From: Planctomycetia bacterium
GTDB lineage: Bacteria > Planctomycetota > Planctomycetia > Pirellulales > Thermoguttaceae
Direction of reading: 5' to 3'
Length of the DNA: 64,000 nucleotides
Assembly (NCBI GenBank): GCA_030527185.1
Contig: JAUNBF010000010.1
Span: 1-64,000, forward strand
Shown here: in pieces, positions 1 through 7,826 of the stretch
How positions within the stretch are numbered: position 1 is the first letter of the stretch
Layout of the letters: the number at the start of each line of letters is the position of its first letter
Notes under the pieces: generated by a model
The model's input: the letters and a program-made list of their open reading frames with translations, nothing else
The model's database searches: none
Told to the model about the DNA's origin: nothing
Program-made: the position numbers and the translations under genes

Positions 1-31
1 TGCAAGTGCGAGAGTAGGTTTCGCCAGCACA
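1..31 (+). rRNA. rrf: 5S ribosomal RNA, 3' end only
   Basis: The first bases read TGCGAGAGTAGG followed by a GCCAG element, the conserved 3' end of bacterial 5S rRNA. The rest of the gene lies before the window. It is followed at once by a strong intrinsic terminator, as expected for the end of an rRNA operon. The exact 3' end is estimated. Confidence 0.8.
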
Positions 32-43
32 ATTCATTAAAAA

Positions 44-74
44 GGACGTGAGTTAATTCTTACGTCCTTTTTTT
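44..74 (+). terminator. Intrinsic terminator of the rRNA operon
   Basis: A 9-bp stem (GGACGTGAG at 44-52 with CTTACGTCC at 59-67, one G-T pair) with a 6-base loop is followed by seven T (68-74). It lies just after the 5S rRNA end. Confidence 0.85.
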
Positions 75-151
75 GATGAGTTCATGCTCCTTTGATCAAC
101 ATTTTGGACGAAAAACGGGAATATCTGCGTAAACAGACCTGTTAACTGTCA

Positions 152-438
152 ATTATCGCTCCAGCCCCAGCATGACGGAGTTGATTCCAGAGCCGATGCC
201 CAGAAGGGCTATTTTATCGTGCGGCTGGCAGATGCCTTGTTCCAGGCCGATGGAGAGAGCGGTGGGAAGTGCGCAGGAGCCGGTGTTGCCGGTGTATTCC
301 AGCGTGGAAAAATCCCGCGTGGTGTCGAGTTCCAATTCGTCGTAAAGCCTTTTTTGATGAGCTTTTCCGACCTGATGGCAGAAAAAACGTCCGATTTCGT
401 CCCGTTGCCAACCACGCTCTGAGAGGAAAATGGGGAAG
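152..438 (-). pseudogene. Truncated duplicate of the 3' end of the KAS III-like gene
   Basis: These 287 bases match 3399-3685 at 286 positions; the only difference is C at 165 against T at 3412. They encode, on the minus strand, about the last 94 residues of the ketoacyl-ACP synthase III-like protein at 3400-4434, including the catalytic His and Asn region and the natural stop, but not the active-site Cys or any start region. Similarity stops sharply at both edges. It is therefore a non-functional 3' fragment. Together with the intact copy it forms a direct repeat around the cassette at 439-3398. Confidence 0.9.
152..438. repeat. Long direct repeat, left copy (partner 3399-3685)
   Basis: 287-bp direct repeat with one mismatch to 3399-3685, offset 3247 bases. 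The copies enclose 2960 bases carrying three secreted-protein genes. The arrangement (intact gene on one side, 3' fragment on the other) resembles the ends of an element that entered the 3' end of a gene, or a single-crossover integration. No integrase is visible inside. Confidence 0.9.
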
Positions 439-562
439 TGTTTTCCCGTGCCCCCCCTGCCTGCTCTGGAAGAGGGGAATCGGAGAATCCCAAAAACTCA
501 AGCAAAATCCGTATAACCCAACTCTCTTCGAGAAAATTATCTTAAAGTTTGTAATGGGGGTA

Positions 563-591
563 TTGACATTCTAAAATTTCGTAAGTATAAT
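563..591 (+). promoter_or_regulatory. Consensus housekeeping promoter
   Basis: TTGACA (563-568), a 17-base spacer and TATAAT (586-591): a perfect match to the sigma-70 consensus. It lies about 65 bases upstream of the PEP-CTERM gene at 657, inside the cassette rather than in the flanking repeat. Confidence 0.85.
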
Positions 592-656
592 AAAATTTCA
601 GGAAAATAATGTAAGCGTTTTTCTGTTCGTTGAACCAAAAGAAGAAGGAGTGTGTG

Positions 657-1996
657 ATGAAAATGAAAACCTCGGTATTGTTTGTTCTGGCGATGTTAAT
701 TTATGCAGGGGGGGGGGGATAGGAAGTCTTTATGGCGCTGACAAGACTTGGAATGGAAATGATGGAAATTGGACGGATGCTAATTCCTGGAATCCTACAG
801 GGATACCGGGAGCGGAAGATGATGCTTATATCTCATCGGGAACGGTTACTTCTGATTCCCTTACTCTGAATGTAAAATCTGTGACTATTTCTGGTGGAAA
901 GCTTCTTTTGCCTACCTCTGATAATGTCAACTATACGTCGGGAACTTGGAATATTTCTGGTGGAACGGTAGGTTCGACGGACAAAAATCTTTATTTTGGA
1001 AATTCTACCATTACCATGACAAATGGGAATATCGACGCAGATCAATTTCGTCCTACAAGTTCGGGGACGGGTAGTATGGATCATTCTGGTGGAGTGGTGA
1101 CGACGCAGTCCTGGATGGCGGTTGGAGAACTGGCAGGAGCGGAGGGAACCTACACACTTTCTGGAGAGGGGACGTTAAATCAGGGATTGAGTCTGGGCCA
1201 TAACGCTTTTGTTTTAGGTGGATATGGGACGGGAACGCTGAAAATGACAGGAGGAGAGATGAACCTCTCTGGCAACCACGGAGGGTATTCGGCAATTTTG
1301 GGCTACCACGGCACTGGAATAGGGTATGCGTATGTGTCGGGCGGAACCATAACTTCCAAAAATGGTATCCTGTTAGGGTTTAGCAGTACCCTGAGCAGTT
1401 CCTTCAAGCAAAGTGGCGGCACGGTCAAGGTCGAGAACGGGGAGATTTACATCAAAGCCAATAATTCGTATCTGTTGGAAGGTGGGACGCTTTCTGTGCC
1501 GAAAATTACGAATAATGGCACGTTCTCCATGACAGGTGGAACGTTGAATGTGGCGGAAACGAATTTCGCGCTGAATCAGGGTGGTGGGAATTTGTCGCCG
1601 GGTGGAGATGGCATTGTAGGAAATTCGAAACTATTGGGACTGGAAGTGACGGCGGGAAAATGGACGCTCGATTTTACGGAAAACTCCATGGATATGATCG
1701 AAATTGGTACGGGCGGGTTGGTGATTACCAGTTTGGAAGAGATTTTGTTGGTGGGGAACGAGTTGGCGGAAGAGCCATTATCGTTTTTAACGTTTACCGA
1801 GACGAAAACGGAAGGTTTGGCGGAAACGCTCAGTTCTCTGTTGAAAGGGACGATGGCCTCTTATTATCATGTGATAGACACTGTCGAAGGCTATGCTCTG
1901 GCTGTGAATTCGACCGATGTGCCGGAACCGTCGAGTTGGTTATTACTTCTGGCGGGGTTGGGATGTTGTTTCGCATGGCGGCGAAAGAGAGGGTGA
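657..1996 (+). CDS. PEP-CTERM beta-repeat surface protein, frameshifted in a G11 tract
   Basis: Predicted exported protein of about 447 residues. The ATG at 657 has a good ribosome site (AAGAAGGAG, 6 bases upstream) and starts a signal peptide, MKMKTSVLFVLAMLIYAGG. In that frame a TAG at 720 ends translation after 21 codons. The long downstream frame (GSLYGADKTW onward to 1996) is one base out of step. The switch point is a run of eleven G at 708-718; nine or twelve G would join both parts. The open frame alone would need a GTG at 650 that overlaps the ribosome site and gives no signal peptide. The body has repeated SGGT/TGGT beta-helix motifs, and the C-terminus (VPEPSSWLLLLAG, then WRRKRG) is a PEP-CTERM sorting signal. 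The lipoprotein gene starts two bases after the stop. The break may be phase variation or a base-calling error in the homopolymer. Confidence 0.85.
708..718 (+). repeat. Mononucleotide tract G11
   Basis: Eleven consecutive G inside the signal-peptide codons of the PEP-CTERM gene at 657. The count puts the rest of the gene out of frame. Such tracts are typical sites of slipped-strand change and of sequencing error. Confidence 0.95.
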
Positions 1997-1997
1997 A

Positions 1998-2405
1998 ATG
2001 ACGCGATTTTTGCAAGTTCTCTGTTTCGTGTTGTTGGCTGGATGTGACAAACCGCAAGCCAATGGTCCGACGGTGATTTGGGAGGGGACGGTAACGATTC
2101 AGGGAGAGTCTTTGCCAGAAAATTTGAAGGAGGCATATATTCAGGTGCGTCCCGCCAACGCTCGAAAAACAGGCCAGGCCAGTCCGACACAAGCGACTAT
2201 CCAGAATGGAAAATATCGTTTGGAGCAGGTACCGCGTGGGGATGTGACGGTCTATTTCGTGCTGAATCAGTTTACCGGCAAGAAAATCCAGGAACGGGAG
2301 GGGCTGGAATATGACGAGACGCGGAATCTTGTCCCGAAGTCGAAACGAGGGGGGATTTCTCTCAAGGCCACGGAAAATCATCGGGAACAAAATTTTGACC
2401 TTTAA
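1998..2405 (+). CDS. Small lipoprotein, carboxypeptidase-regulatory-like fold
   Basis: 135 residues. The ATG at 1998 is one base after the stop of the PEP-CTERM gene, which suggests translational coupling. The N-terminus MTRFLQVLCFVLLAGCDK is a lipoprotein signal peptide with lipobox LAGC, so Cys16 should be lipidated. The body (VIWEGTVTIQGESLP, then a GKYRLEQVPRGDVTVYF stretch) resembles the small beta-sandwich 'carboxypeptidase regulatory-like' proteins that in planctomycetes are very often found beside DUF1559 genes. Function is not known. The DUF1559 gene follows 16 bases later, so the three genes probably form one operon from the promoter at 563. Confidence 0.8.
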   Translation: MTRFLQVLCFVLLAGCDKPQANGPTVIWEGTVTIQGESLPENLKEAYIQVRPANARKTGQASPTQATIQNGKYRLEQVPRGDVTVYFVLNQFTGKKIQEREGLEYDETRNLVPKSKRGGISLKATENHREQNFDL

Positions 2406-2421
2406 CGAAAGGAGGAATATC

Positions 2422-3381
2422 ATGAAACGTGCCGGGTTTACGTTGGTAGAATTACTCGTCGTGATTGCGATTATCGGGATGTTGGTGGGATTGTTGCTGC
2501 CAGCCGTGCAACAGGCTCGCAGTGCCGCGCGACGGATGAGCTGTGCAAACAATCTGCGGCAATTGGGGCTGGCCATGCTGAATTACGAGTCGAACAACCG
2601 TGGTTTTCCGATTGGTATGTATACTTTTGCTGGAGACGACATCTCGATACGGGGTGGAGAACATTGGCGGAACGACCATTGCTGGTACTCCCAGATGGGA
2701 CCGTACATCGAACAGATGGCATGGTATCAAATGATGGATTTCAACCTTTCTTTTTCTCACAAGAACAATCTTGAGCCACGCCGTATCAAAATCCCGACGT
2801 TTGCCTGCCCGGAAGATATTGGCTTGACGGAGAACGAGTGGAATTCGGTAACGTGGGCCAGAGTGCGGCATAATTACGTCGTCAATTGGGGAAATACGGA
2901 TTATTCTCAAAAAGAGAAGGAGGGGGTGGCTTTTCGAGGTGCCCCGTTTCAACCGAGAGAAAAAACCGCCCTTTCCGTCGTGAAAGATGGTTTGAGCAAT
3001 ACGCTTCTGATGAGTGAAGTCCGAATCATTCCCCATAACGGTGATGGTTGGGGCGGTTCGATTTCCGACGGATCCATTTCGCTGGGCTGCGCGTTTACTG
3101 GCTGGAATCCGCCGAATTCAGGAATTGCCGACGAAACATGGCAGGGTTGCCTTAATAATGCTGATTACCCCGCGATGGGAATTCCCATACCGATCAGCGT
3201 TCTCACCGAAGTTCAAGTCATTGTCGCCCGAAGCCACCATACCGGTGGTGTCAATCGAGTCCACTGCGACGGTTCAGCAGACTTTGCCAGTAACAGTATT
3301 GACGCGGCGATCTGGCGTGCCATGTCCACGGCGTGGGGTGGAACGGAGGAACTCGAAGAAACCACCCCCCTCAACCATTAA
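2422..3381 (+). CDS. DUF1559 prepilin-like exported protein
   Basis: 319 residues, ATG at 2422 behind an AAAGGAGG ribosome site. The N-terminus MKR-AGFTLVELLVVIAIIG is a type IV pilin/pseudopilin leader: prepilin peptidase would cut after Gly5 and the following hydrophobic helix anchors the protein. A long soluble DUF1559 domain follows, and near the C-terminus a His-X9-Asp-Gly motif (HTGGVNRVHCDG), the family hallmark. The family is greatly expanded in planctomycetes; its role is not settled, though pseudopilin or surface-fibre functions fit the leader. It ends 18 bases before the convergent KAS III-like gene, at the inner edge of the right repeat copy. Confidence 0.92.
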   Translation: MKRAGFTLVELLVVIAIIGMLVGLLLPAVQQARSAARRMSCANNLRQLGLAMLNYESNNRGFPIGMYTFAGDDISIRGGEHWRNDHCWYSQMGPYIEQMAWYQMMDFNLSFSHKNNLEPRRIKIPTFACPEDIGLTENEWNSVTWARVRHNYVVNWGNTDYSQKEKEGVAFRGAPFQPREKTALSVVKDGLSNTLLMSEVRIIPHNGDGWGGSISDGSISLGCAFTGWNPPNSGIADETWQGCLNNADYPAMGIPIPISVLTEVQVIVARSHHTGGVNRVHCDGSADFASNSIDAAIWRAMSTAWGGTEELEETTPLNH

Positions 3382-3398
3382 TCATTAACTCATGAATC

Positions 3399-3685
3399 AT
3401 TATCGCTCCAGTCCCAGCATGACGGAGTTGATTCCAGAGCCGATGCCCAGAAGGGCTATTTTATCGTGCGGCTGGCAGATGCCTTGTTCCAGGCCGATGG
3501 AGAGAGCGGTGGGAAGTGCGCAGGAGCCGGTGTTGCCGGTGTATTCCAGCGTGGAAAAATCCCGCGTGGTGTCGAGTTCCAATTCGTCGTAAAGCCTTTT
3601 TTGATGAGCTTTTCCGACCTGATGGCAGAAAAAACGTCCGATTTCGTCCCGTTGCCAACCACGCTCTGAGAGGAAAATGGGGAAG
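3399..3685. repeat. Long direct repeat, right copy (partner 152-438)
   Basis: Right copy of the 287-bp direct repeat. It is the 3' end of the intact KAS III-like gene, including its stop codon. Confidence 0.9.
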
Positions 3686-4434
3686 AGGGCTTTGGCGGTG
3701 GCGACGCCTTGCAGGAGGAGTTGTTCGGAGTCGGTTTTCATGCTGTCGCCGGTTTGGACGGTTTCGTCACTGCGGCAGAGATGGCAAAACGCGGTATTCG
3801 CAAGGTAATTGCCCCCTGCCAGTCGCCATTGGGTCTGGCTGATTTTACGGTGGGTGAGGAGAATCGCGGCACTCGAAGAGCCAATCGTCAAGGAGGCAAA
3901 AAATGGTTTGATACTTTGACGGGTGAGTGTGGTGTCCTGATTCATCTGCTCGATGGTCGTTTCGAGAAGCGAACGGGAATCTTCCGTCCCGACGACGATT
4001 CCTGCCTCAATCTGTCCCAACTCAATCATGTTGGCAATCTGCAAAGCTCCTGTCAACAACCCCAAACAGGCATTGGAAACGTCGAAAATCTGGCATTCCG
4101 GCGGCAGACCCGCACCATGATGAACACCGCAGGCCGTGGCTGGCTCCAGGTAATCCCGACAGACGGAGCCATGAATCAGGCAACCGATTTTCTCTGCCGG
4201 AAAAGCCGCTTTTTCCAAAATTTTACGAACGGTCTGGATACTCTGCGTGCCGGGGAGCGTTCCTCGTTTCCAGAGTCGACGCTGGCGAATACCGGTCATC
4301 CATTCCAGCCGGCCGGGGGAAAGGTGCAGACGATCGTACACAGGCTGCAACCATTTTTCGATTTCTTCTGTCGTAACGACTTCGGGTGGTAAAATGTGCG
4401 TCACCGCTTCGATACAAACATTTTGATAATTCAT
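3400..4434 (-). CDS. 3-oxoacyl-ACP synthase III-like enzyme
   Basis: 344 residues from the ATG at 4434 (MNYQNVCIEAV). The thiolase-fold condensing enzymes of this family join an acyl-CoA or acyl-ACP to a malonyl unit. The catalytic triad is visible: Cys123 in SNACLG, His271 in CHQVGKAH and Asn301 in YTGNTGSC. It is slightly longer than FabH of fatty acid synthesis (about 320), and nothing around it is a fatty acid cluster, so the substrate is uncertain; it could be FabH itself or a FabH-like enzyme of hydrocarbon or secondary lipid synthesis. The open frame extends further upstream to 4836, but that stretch overlaps uppS on the other strand. It diverges from uppS. Its 3' end is duplicated at 152-438. 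Confidence 0.85.
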   Translation of the reverse strand: MNYQNVCIEAVTHILPPEVVTTEEIEKWLQPVYDRLHLSPGRLEWMTGIRQRRLWKRGTLPGTQSIQTVRKILEKAAFPAEKIGCLIHGSVCRDYLEPATACGVHHGAGLPPECQIFDVSNACLGLLTGALQIANMIELGQIEAGIVVGTEDSRSLLETTIEQMNQDTTLTRQSIKPFFASLTIGSSSAAILLTHRKISQTQWRLAGGNYLANTAFCHLCRSDETVQTGDSMKTDSEQLLLQGVATAKALFPIFLSERGWQRDEIGRFFCHQVGKAHQKRLYDELELDTTRDFSTLEYTGNTGSCALPTALSIGLEQGICQPHDKIALLGIGSGINSVMLGLER

Positions 4435-4560
4435 ACAGGATTCCCTCGATTTCTGGGAAATTACCAACGGAAACTGTTTATTATGTCCATTTTGAAAATT
4501 TTTGCAAGGGATGGATTCCCGTTTTTTACGAATCTGGTAGAATGAGAGAGGAACTGGGGA

Positions 4561-5301
4561 ATGTTGACGCGATTGAAAGAGAGGAGAAAAAATTTGGGAA
4601 ATCCACTGGAACATATTGCCATTATTATGGATGGAAACGGACGGTGGGCCAGGGAACGTGGCTGGGTGCGTGCGGAAGGACACCGCCAGGGTGCCAAAAC
4701 GGTCCGAAAAATTGTCGAAGAATCGGTACGAATCGGGCTGAAACAATTGACGCTCTACTGTTTTTCTCATGAAAACTGGAAACGTCCGCAGGATGAATTG
4801 CAGGCTCTGATGTTGTTGCTGGAGAATTTCATGCATTCGGAGCGGCCTCGGATGATTCAGGAAAATATTCGGCTGAAAGTGATTGGTCGACGGGAAGGGA
4901 TTCCTGAGTCGGCATTGCGGGAAATGGAAGAATCAATCCGTCAGACGGCCAATAATTCCGGTTTGACGCTCTGTTTGGCGATCAATTACGGCGGTCGGCA
5001 GGAAATTGTGGATGCGACGAAACAGATTGCTCAAAAAATGGTGACGGGGGAATATTCGCCGGACGCGGTGGATGAAACGTTGATTTCCCAGCATCTTTAC
5101 ACGGCAGATTGCCCTGATCCCGATTTACTCATTCGGACGGCAGGGGAAATGCGGTTGAGTAATTTTCTACTTTGGCAACTGAGTTACGCGGAACTGTGGG
5201 TGACGGAAAAATATTGGCCGGACTTTGAAATCGAAGATTTTCACGCAGCCATGGAGGATTTTCGACATCGGGAACGACGCTACGGCGCGGTCACAACATG
5301 A
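4561..5301 (+). CDS. uppS: Isoprenyl transferase (undecaprenyl diphosphate synthase)
   Basis: 246 residues, normal for the family. Cis-prenyltransferase that extends farnesyl diphosphate with isopentenyl diphosphate to make the C55 lipid carrier for wall and surface polysaccharide synthesis. Family motifs are clear: IIMDGNGRWA with catalytic Asp24, HRQGAK, YCFSHENWKRP, and the C-terminal LLIRTAGEMRLSNFLLWQ, where Ala replaces the usual Ser of RTSGE. It is followed 16 bases later by the dehydrogenase gene. A DUF368 lipid-carrier transporter is encoded elsewhere in the window (39822-40742). Confidence 0.95.
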   Translation: MLTRLKERRKNLGNPLEHIAIIMDGNGRWARERGWVRAEGHRQGAKTVRKIVEESVRIGLKQLTLYCFSHENWKRPQDELQALMLLLENFMHSERPRMIQENIRLKVIGRREGIPESALREMEESIRQTANNSGLTLCLAINYGGRQEIVDATKQIAQKMVTGEYSPDAVDETLISQHLYTADCPDPDLLIRTAGEMRLSNFLLWQLSYAELWVTEKYWPDFEIEDFHAAMEDFRHRERRYGAVTT

Positions 5302-5317
5302 AAAGGAGAAAAAAAGA

Positions 5318-6274
5318 ATGAAAATCGTGTTGTTGGATGGTCATGCGTTGAATCCAGGCGATTTGGACGATTCCGCGCTGCGGGAATTGGGTGATTGTAC
5401 GGTTTACGAACGTTGTTCCCAGGAGGAAATTCCTGAATTGGCACGAGACGCGGAAATCGTTCTGGGAAACAAAATCGTCCTGGGAGAAAAGGAGTTTTCG
5501 CAACTCCCCAAACTGAAATATGTCGGCGTTCAGGCGACAGGATACAATTTGATTGATGTGAAAGCGGCTGCCCGACGTGGTATTGTGGTGACAAACGTTC
5601 CGGCCTACAGTACGCCGTCGGTGGCTCAGTTGACATTTGCGCACCTGCTCAATCTGACGTTCCACCTCAGTGACCATGCCACCGGTGTGCGGGCAGGGGA
5701 ATGGACGAAATCTCCCGATTTTACCTACTGGAATTTTCCGTTGGTGGAATTGGCTGGTTTGACGATGGGACTGGTCGGTTTTGGCAGTATTGCGCAACAG
5801 GTGGCGCGGATCGCGCTGGCGATGGATATGCGAGTGCTGGCTTGTCGGCGTCATGGTGGAAATGAGGGGATGGCGGTGGAAATGGTCGATTTGGAGACGA
5901 TCTTCTGCCAGAGTGATGTCGTTTCGCTCCACTGTCCAGCAACGCAAGAGACGGAAAAACTGGTCTCCCGCAAGCGCTTGCGGCAAATGAAAAAAACGGC
6001 TTTTCTCATCAATACCGCCCGTGGTGTGTTGGTGGATGAAGCGGCGTTGGCGGAAGCTCTGAATGAAGGGTGGATTGCTGGAGCTGGATTGGATGTTCTT
6101 TCTACGGAGCCACCCCGTGCGGACAATCCACTTTTACGAGCCAAAAATTGTTTCTGCACCCCCCATTTTGCCTGGGGAACGCTGGCGGCACGGAAACGTT
6201 GTCAGGAAGTGGTGGTCGAAAATATCCGCGCCTTTCTGGCTGGAAAACCCCAAAATGTCGTTTCCGGTTTTTAG
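5318..6274 (+). CDS. D-2-hydroxyacid dehydrogenase (glycerate dehydrogenase-like)
   Basis: 318 residues, ATG at 5318 after an AAAAGGAG ribosome site. NAD-dependent oxidoreductase that interconverts a 2-hydroxy acid and a 2-keto acid. The Rossmann motif is GLVGFGSIAQQVARI near residues 148-162; the catalytic Arg (NTARGVLVDE), Glu (DVLSTEPP) and His (CTPHFAWG) are all present. Overall pattern and length match hydroxypyruvate/glycerate reductases, but the substrate cannot be fixed from sequence. It is downstream of uppS in the same direction and convergent with the TolC-like gene 18 bases on. Confidence 0.9.
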   Translation: MKIVLLDGHALNPGDLDDSALRELGDCTVYERCSQEEIPELARDAEIVLGNKIVLGEKEFSQLPKLKYVGVQATGYNLIDVKAAARRGIVVTNVPAYSTPSVAQLTFAHLLNLTFHLSDHATGVRAGEWTKSPDFTYWNFPLVELAGLTMGLVGFGSIAQQVARIALAMDMRVLACRRHGGNEGMAVEMVDLETIFCQSDVVSLHCPATQETEKLVSRKRLRQMKKTAFLINTARGVLVDEAALAEALNEGWIAGAGLDVLSTEPPRADNPLLRAKNCFCTPHFAWGTLAARKRCQEVVVENIRAFLAGKPQNVVSGF

Positions 6275-6292
6275 GAAGAGTTTTAGAAGATA

Positions 6293-7630
6293 TTAAAGCA
6301 TTCCTGTGGCACGACGCAGACGGTACGTCGCCAGGATGGCATCGTAGGCCGCATTGCAGTAATTCGTCCGAGCTTGCGTGTAAAGCGCCACGGCATCCAA
6401 CACTTCCGTGTGCGTCACCAGACCGACCTGAAACTGATGGTTGACGACACGCAGGTTTTCCTCCGAACGCTCAATCGCTTTTTTCGTCACTTCCACCCGT
6501 TCCCGCGACTCCTGTTCTTCCAGCCAGTTTTTCCGCACTTCCAACTCAATCATCGAACGGGTATCGTCGTGAATCTTGTTGAGAGCGGTGGCCTGATGTT
6601 CGGCAGCACGCTGTTTGGAGCGACTCACACCACCGTCGATCGGCGTCCAGATCATCGCCACCGATGCCGACCAGTAATCCTCATTGTTGAGGGACTCGTT
6701 TTGGACATACGTGTATCCTCCCAACGCCGCGATATTGGGGAGACGCTCCGAACGGTACTCTTTCGATTTCGACCAGATTGCCTGGGATTCGGCGGCAAGG
6801 ATGTTCAATTCTGCCCGATGGGTCATGGCCAAATCGGTCAGATTCTCCAGTTCGCCGGAAAGTGGCGGAATCGGCATCAGTTCCAACTCCACCGCCGCGG
6901 TCAGGGGACGCCATAAAAAACGATTGTAGGCCGCTTCTGCCACCTGAAGATGATTCGAGGCCTGCAAAACTTTCTGGTCGATGTCCGCCTTGGCAACCTG
7001 GGCCGCGAGAAGGACGTTTTTCGTCACCAGACCTGCCTTGAACATGTTTTGCACATTTTTTTCGTGGGCGGCAATCGCCTTTTGCGAATCCTGCAAGACC
7101 TCCACCAGTCCTTGAATCCGCAAAACGAGGAGGTAATTCTCCGCCACGTTCATTTTCAGATTCTGCAAACTGGTGATTTCTCCCGAAGCGGCCGCTCGCG
7201 ACTGTGCCTCGGCCTGTTCTACCAGACTGGAAATTTTTCCACCGGTATAAAGCGGCAAAATGGCTTGTGTCGAAGAAACCCAGAAATCTTTGTCCAGAAC
7301 CGGAACGTTTATTTCCATCGAAGGAACCTGAATCGGTCCCAGGTTCATCCCCGGCGTATGCGCCACATACTCCGGCCTTTCCGAAAGGACGGTATATGCG
7401 GTCGCATTCACCACTTTGGGCATTCGTGCCGATTGCGCCGCCATTACCCCGGAATCCGCCGCCGCCCGCGTGGAACGGTTGGCCTGTAACTGTCGGCTTT
7501 CGCGAATCGCAATTTCCCATGCCTGCTCCATATTTTCGGCGCTCCACAAAGGAACCTGGGCAAAAATATATCCCAGCGTCATTCCCAGGCAAAGGAAGCG
7601 AATTCTCATCAGTGATAAAATAGGACTCAT
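6293..7630 (-). CDS. TolC-family outer membrane efflux protein
   Basis: 445 residues, start at 7630 with GGAGG seven bases before ATG. The N-terminus holds an export signal ending near SAEN. The rest is long amphipathic helices with the two-fold repeated pattern of outer membrane efflux proteins: first half around GGKISSLVEQAEAQSRAAAS, second half around PIDGGVSRSKQRAAEHQATA. Such proteins form trimeric channels through the outer membrane for type I secretion or drug efflux. No membrane fusion protein or inner-membrane pump is next to it, so its partner is unknown. An internal ATG 21 bases downstream is a less likely start. Confidence 0.88.
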   Translation of the reverse strand: MSPILSLMRIRFLCLGMTLGYIFAQVPLWSAENMEQAWEIAIRESRQLQANRSTRAAADSGVMAAQSARMPKVVNATAYTVLSERPEYVAHTPGMNLGPIQVPSMEINVPVLDKDFWVSSTQAILPLYTGGKISSLVEQAEAQSRAAASGEITSLQNLKMNVAENYLLVLRIQGLVEVLQDSQKAIAAHEKNVQNMFKAGLVTKNVLLAAQVAKADIDQKVLQASNHLQVAEAAYNRFLWRPLTAAVELELMPIPPLSGELENLTDLAMTHRAELNILAAESQAIWSKSKEYRSERLPNIAALGGYTYVQNESLNNEDYWSASVAMIWTPIDGGVSRSKQRAAEHQATALNKIHDDTRSMIELEVRKNWLEEQESRERVEVTKKAIERSEENLRVVNHQFQVGLVTHTEVLDAVALYTQARTNYCNAAYDAILATYRLRRATGML

Positions 7631-7786
7631 TTCCTGTCCTCCGAATAGCTTCGGTTTCTACGGATTTTTTGTATCGTATGGGGAGTGTGTAATCACTTTC
7701 AGAATTATCGGCCAGAATAATCGTTTTAACAAGAATAAAAAGAATAATCGAAAAACTTTTGCCTGTTTTCCCATCTTAAAGCAGTG

Positions 7787-7816
7787 AAGAACCTTACCTC
7801 CCTGGCAAGGTTCTTT
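7787..7816. terminator. Probable terminator hairpin
   Basis: Perfect 9-bp stem AAGAACCTT (7787-7795) with AAGGTTCTT (7807-7815) and an 11-base loop, located just downstream of the PfkB kinase stop and upstream of the TolC-like gene. There is no long T run on the minus side, so its strength is uncertain. Confidence 0.55.
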
Positions 7817-7826
7817 TCAACGGTTT

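Noticed and set aside
650-656. GTG at 650 as the start of the PEP-CTERM protein
   Set aside because: It overlaps the ribosome site and gives a protein with no signal peptide, while the ATG at 657 gives a clear one.
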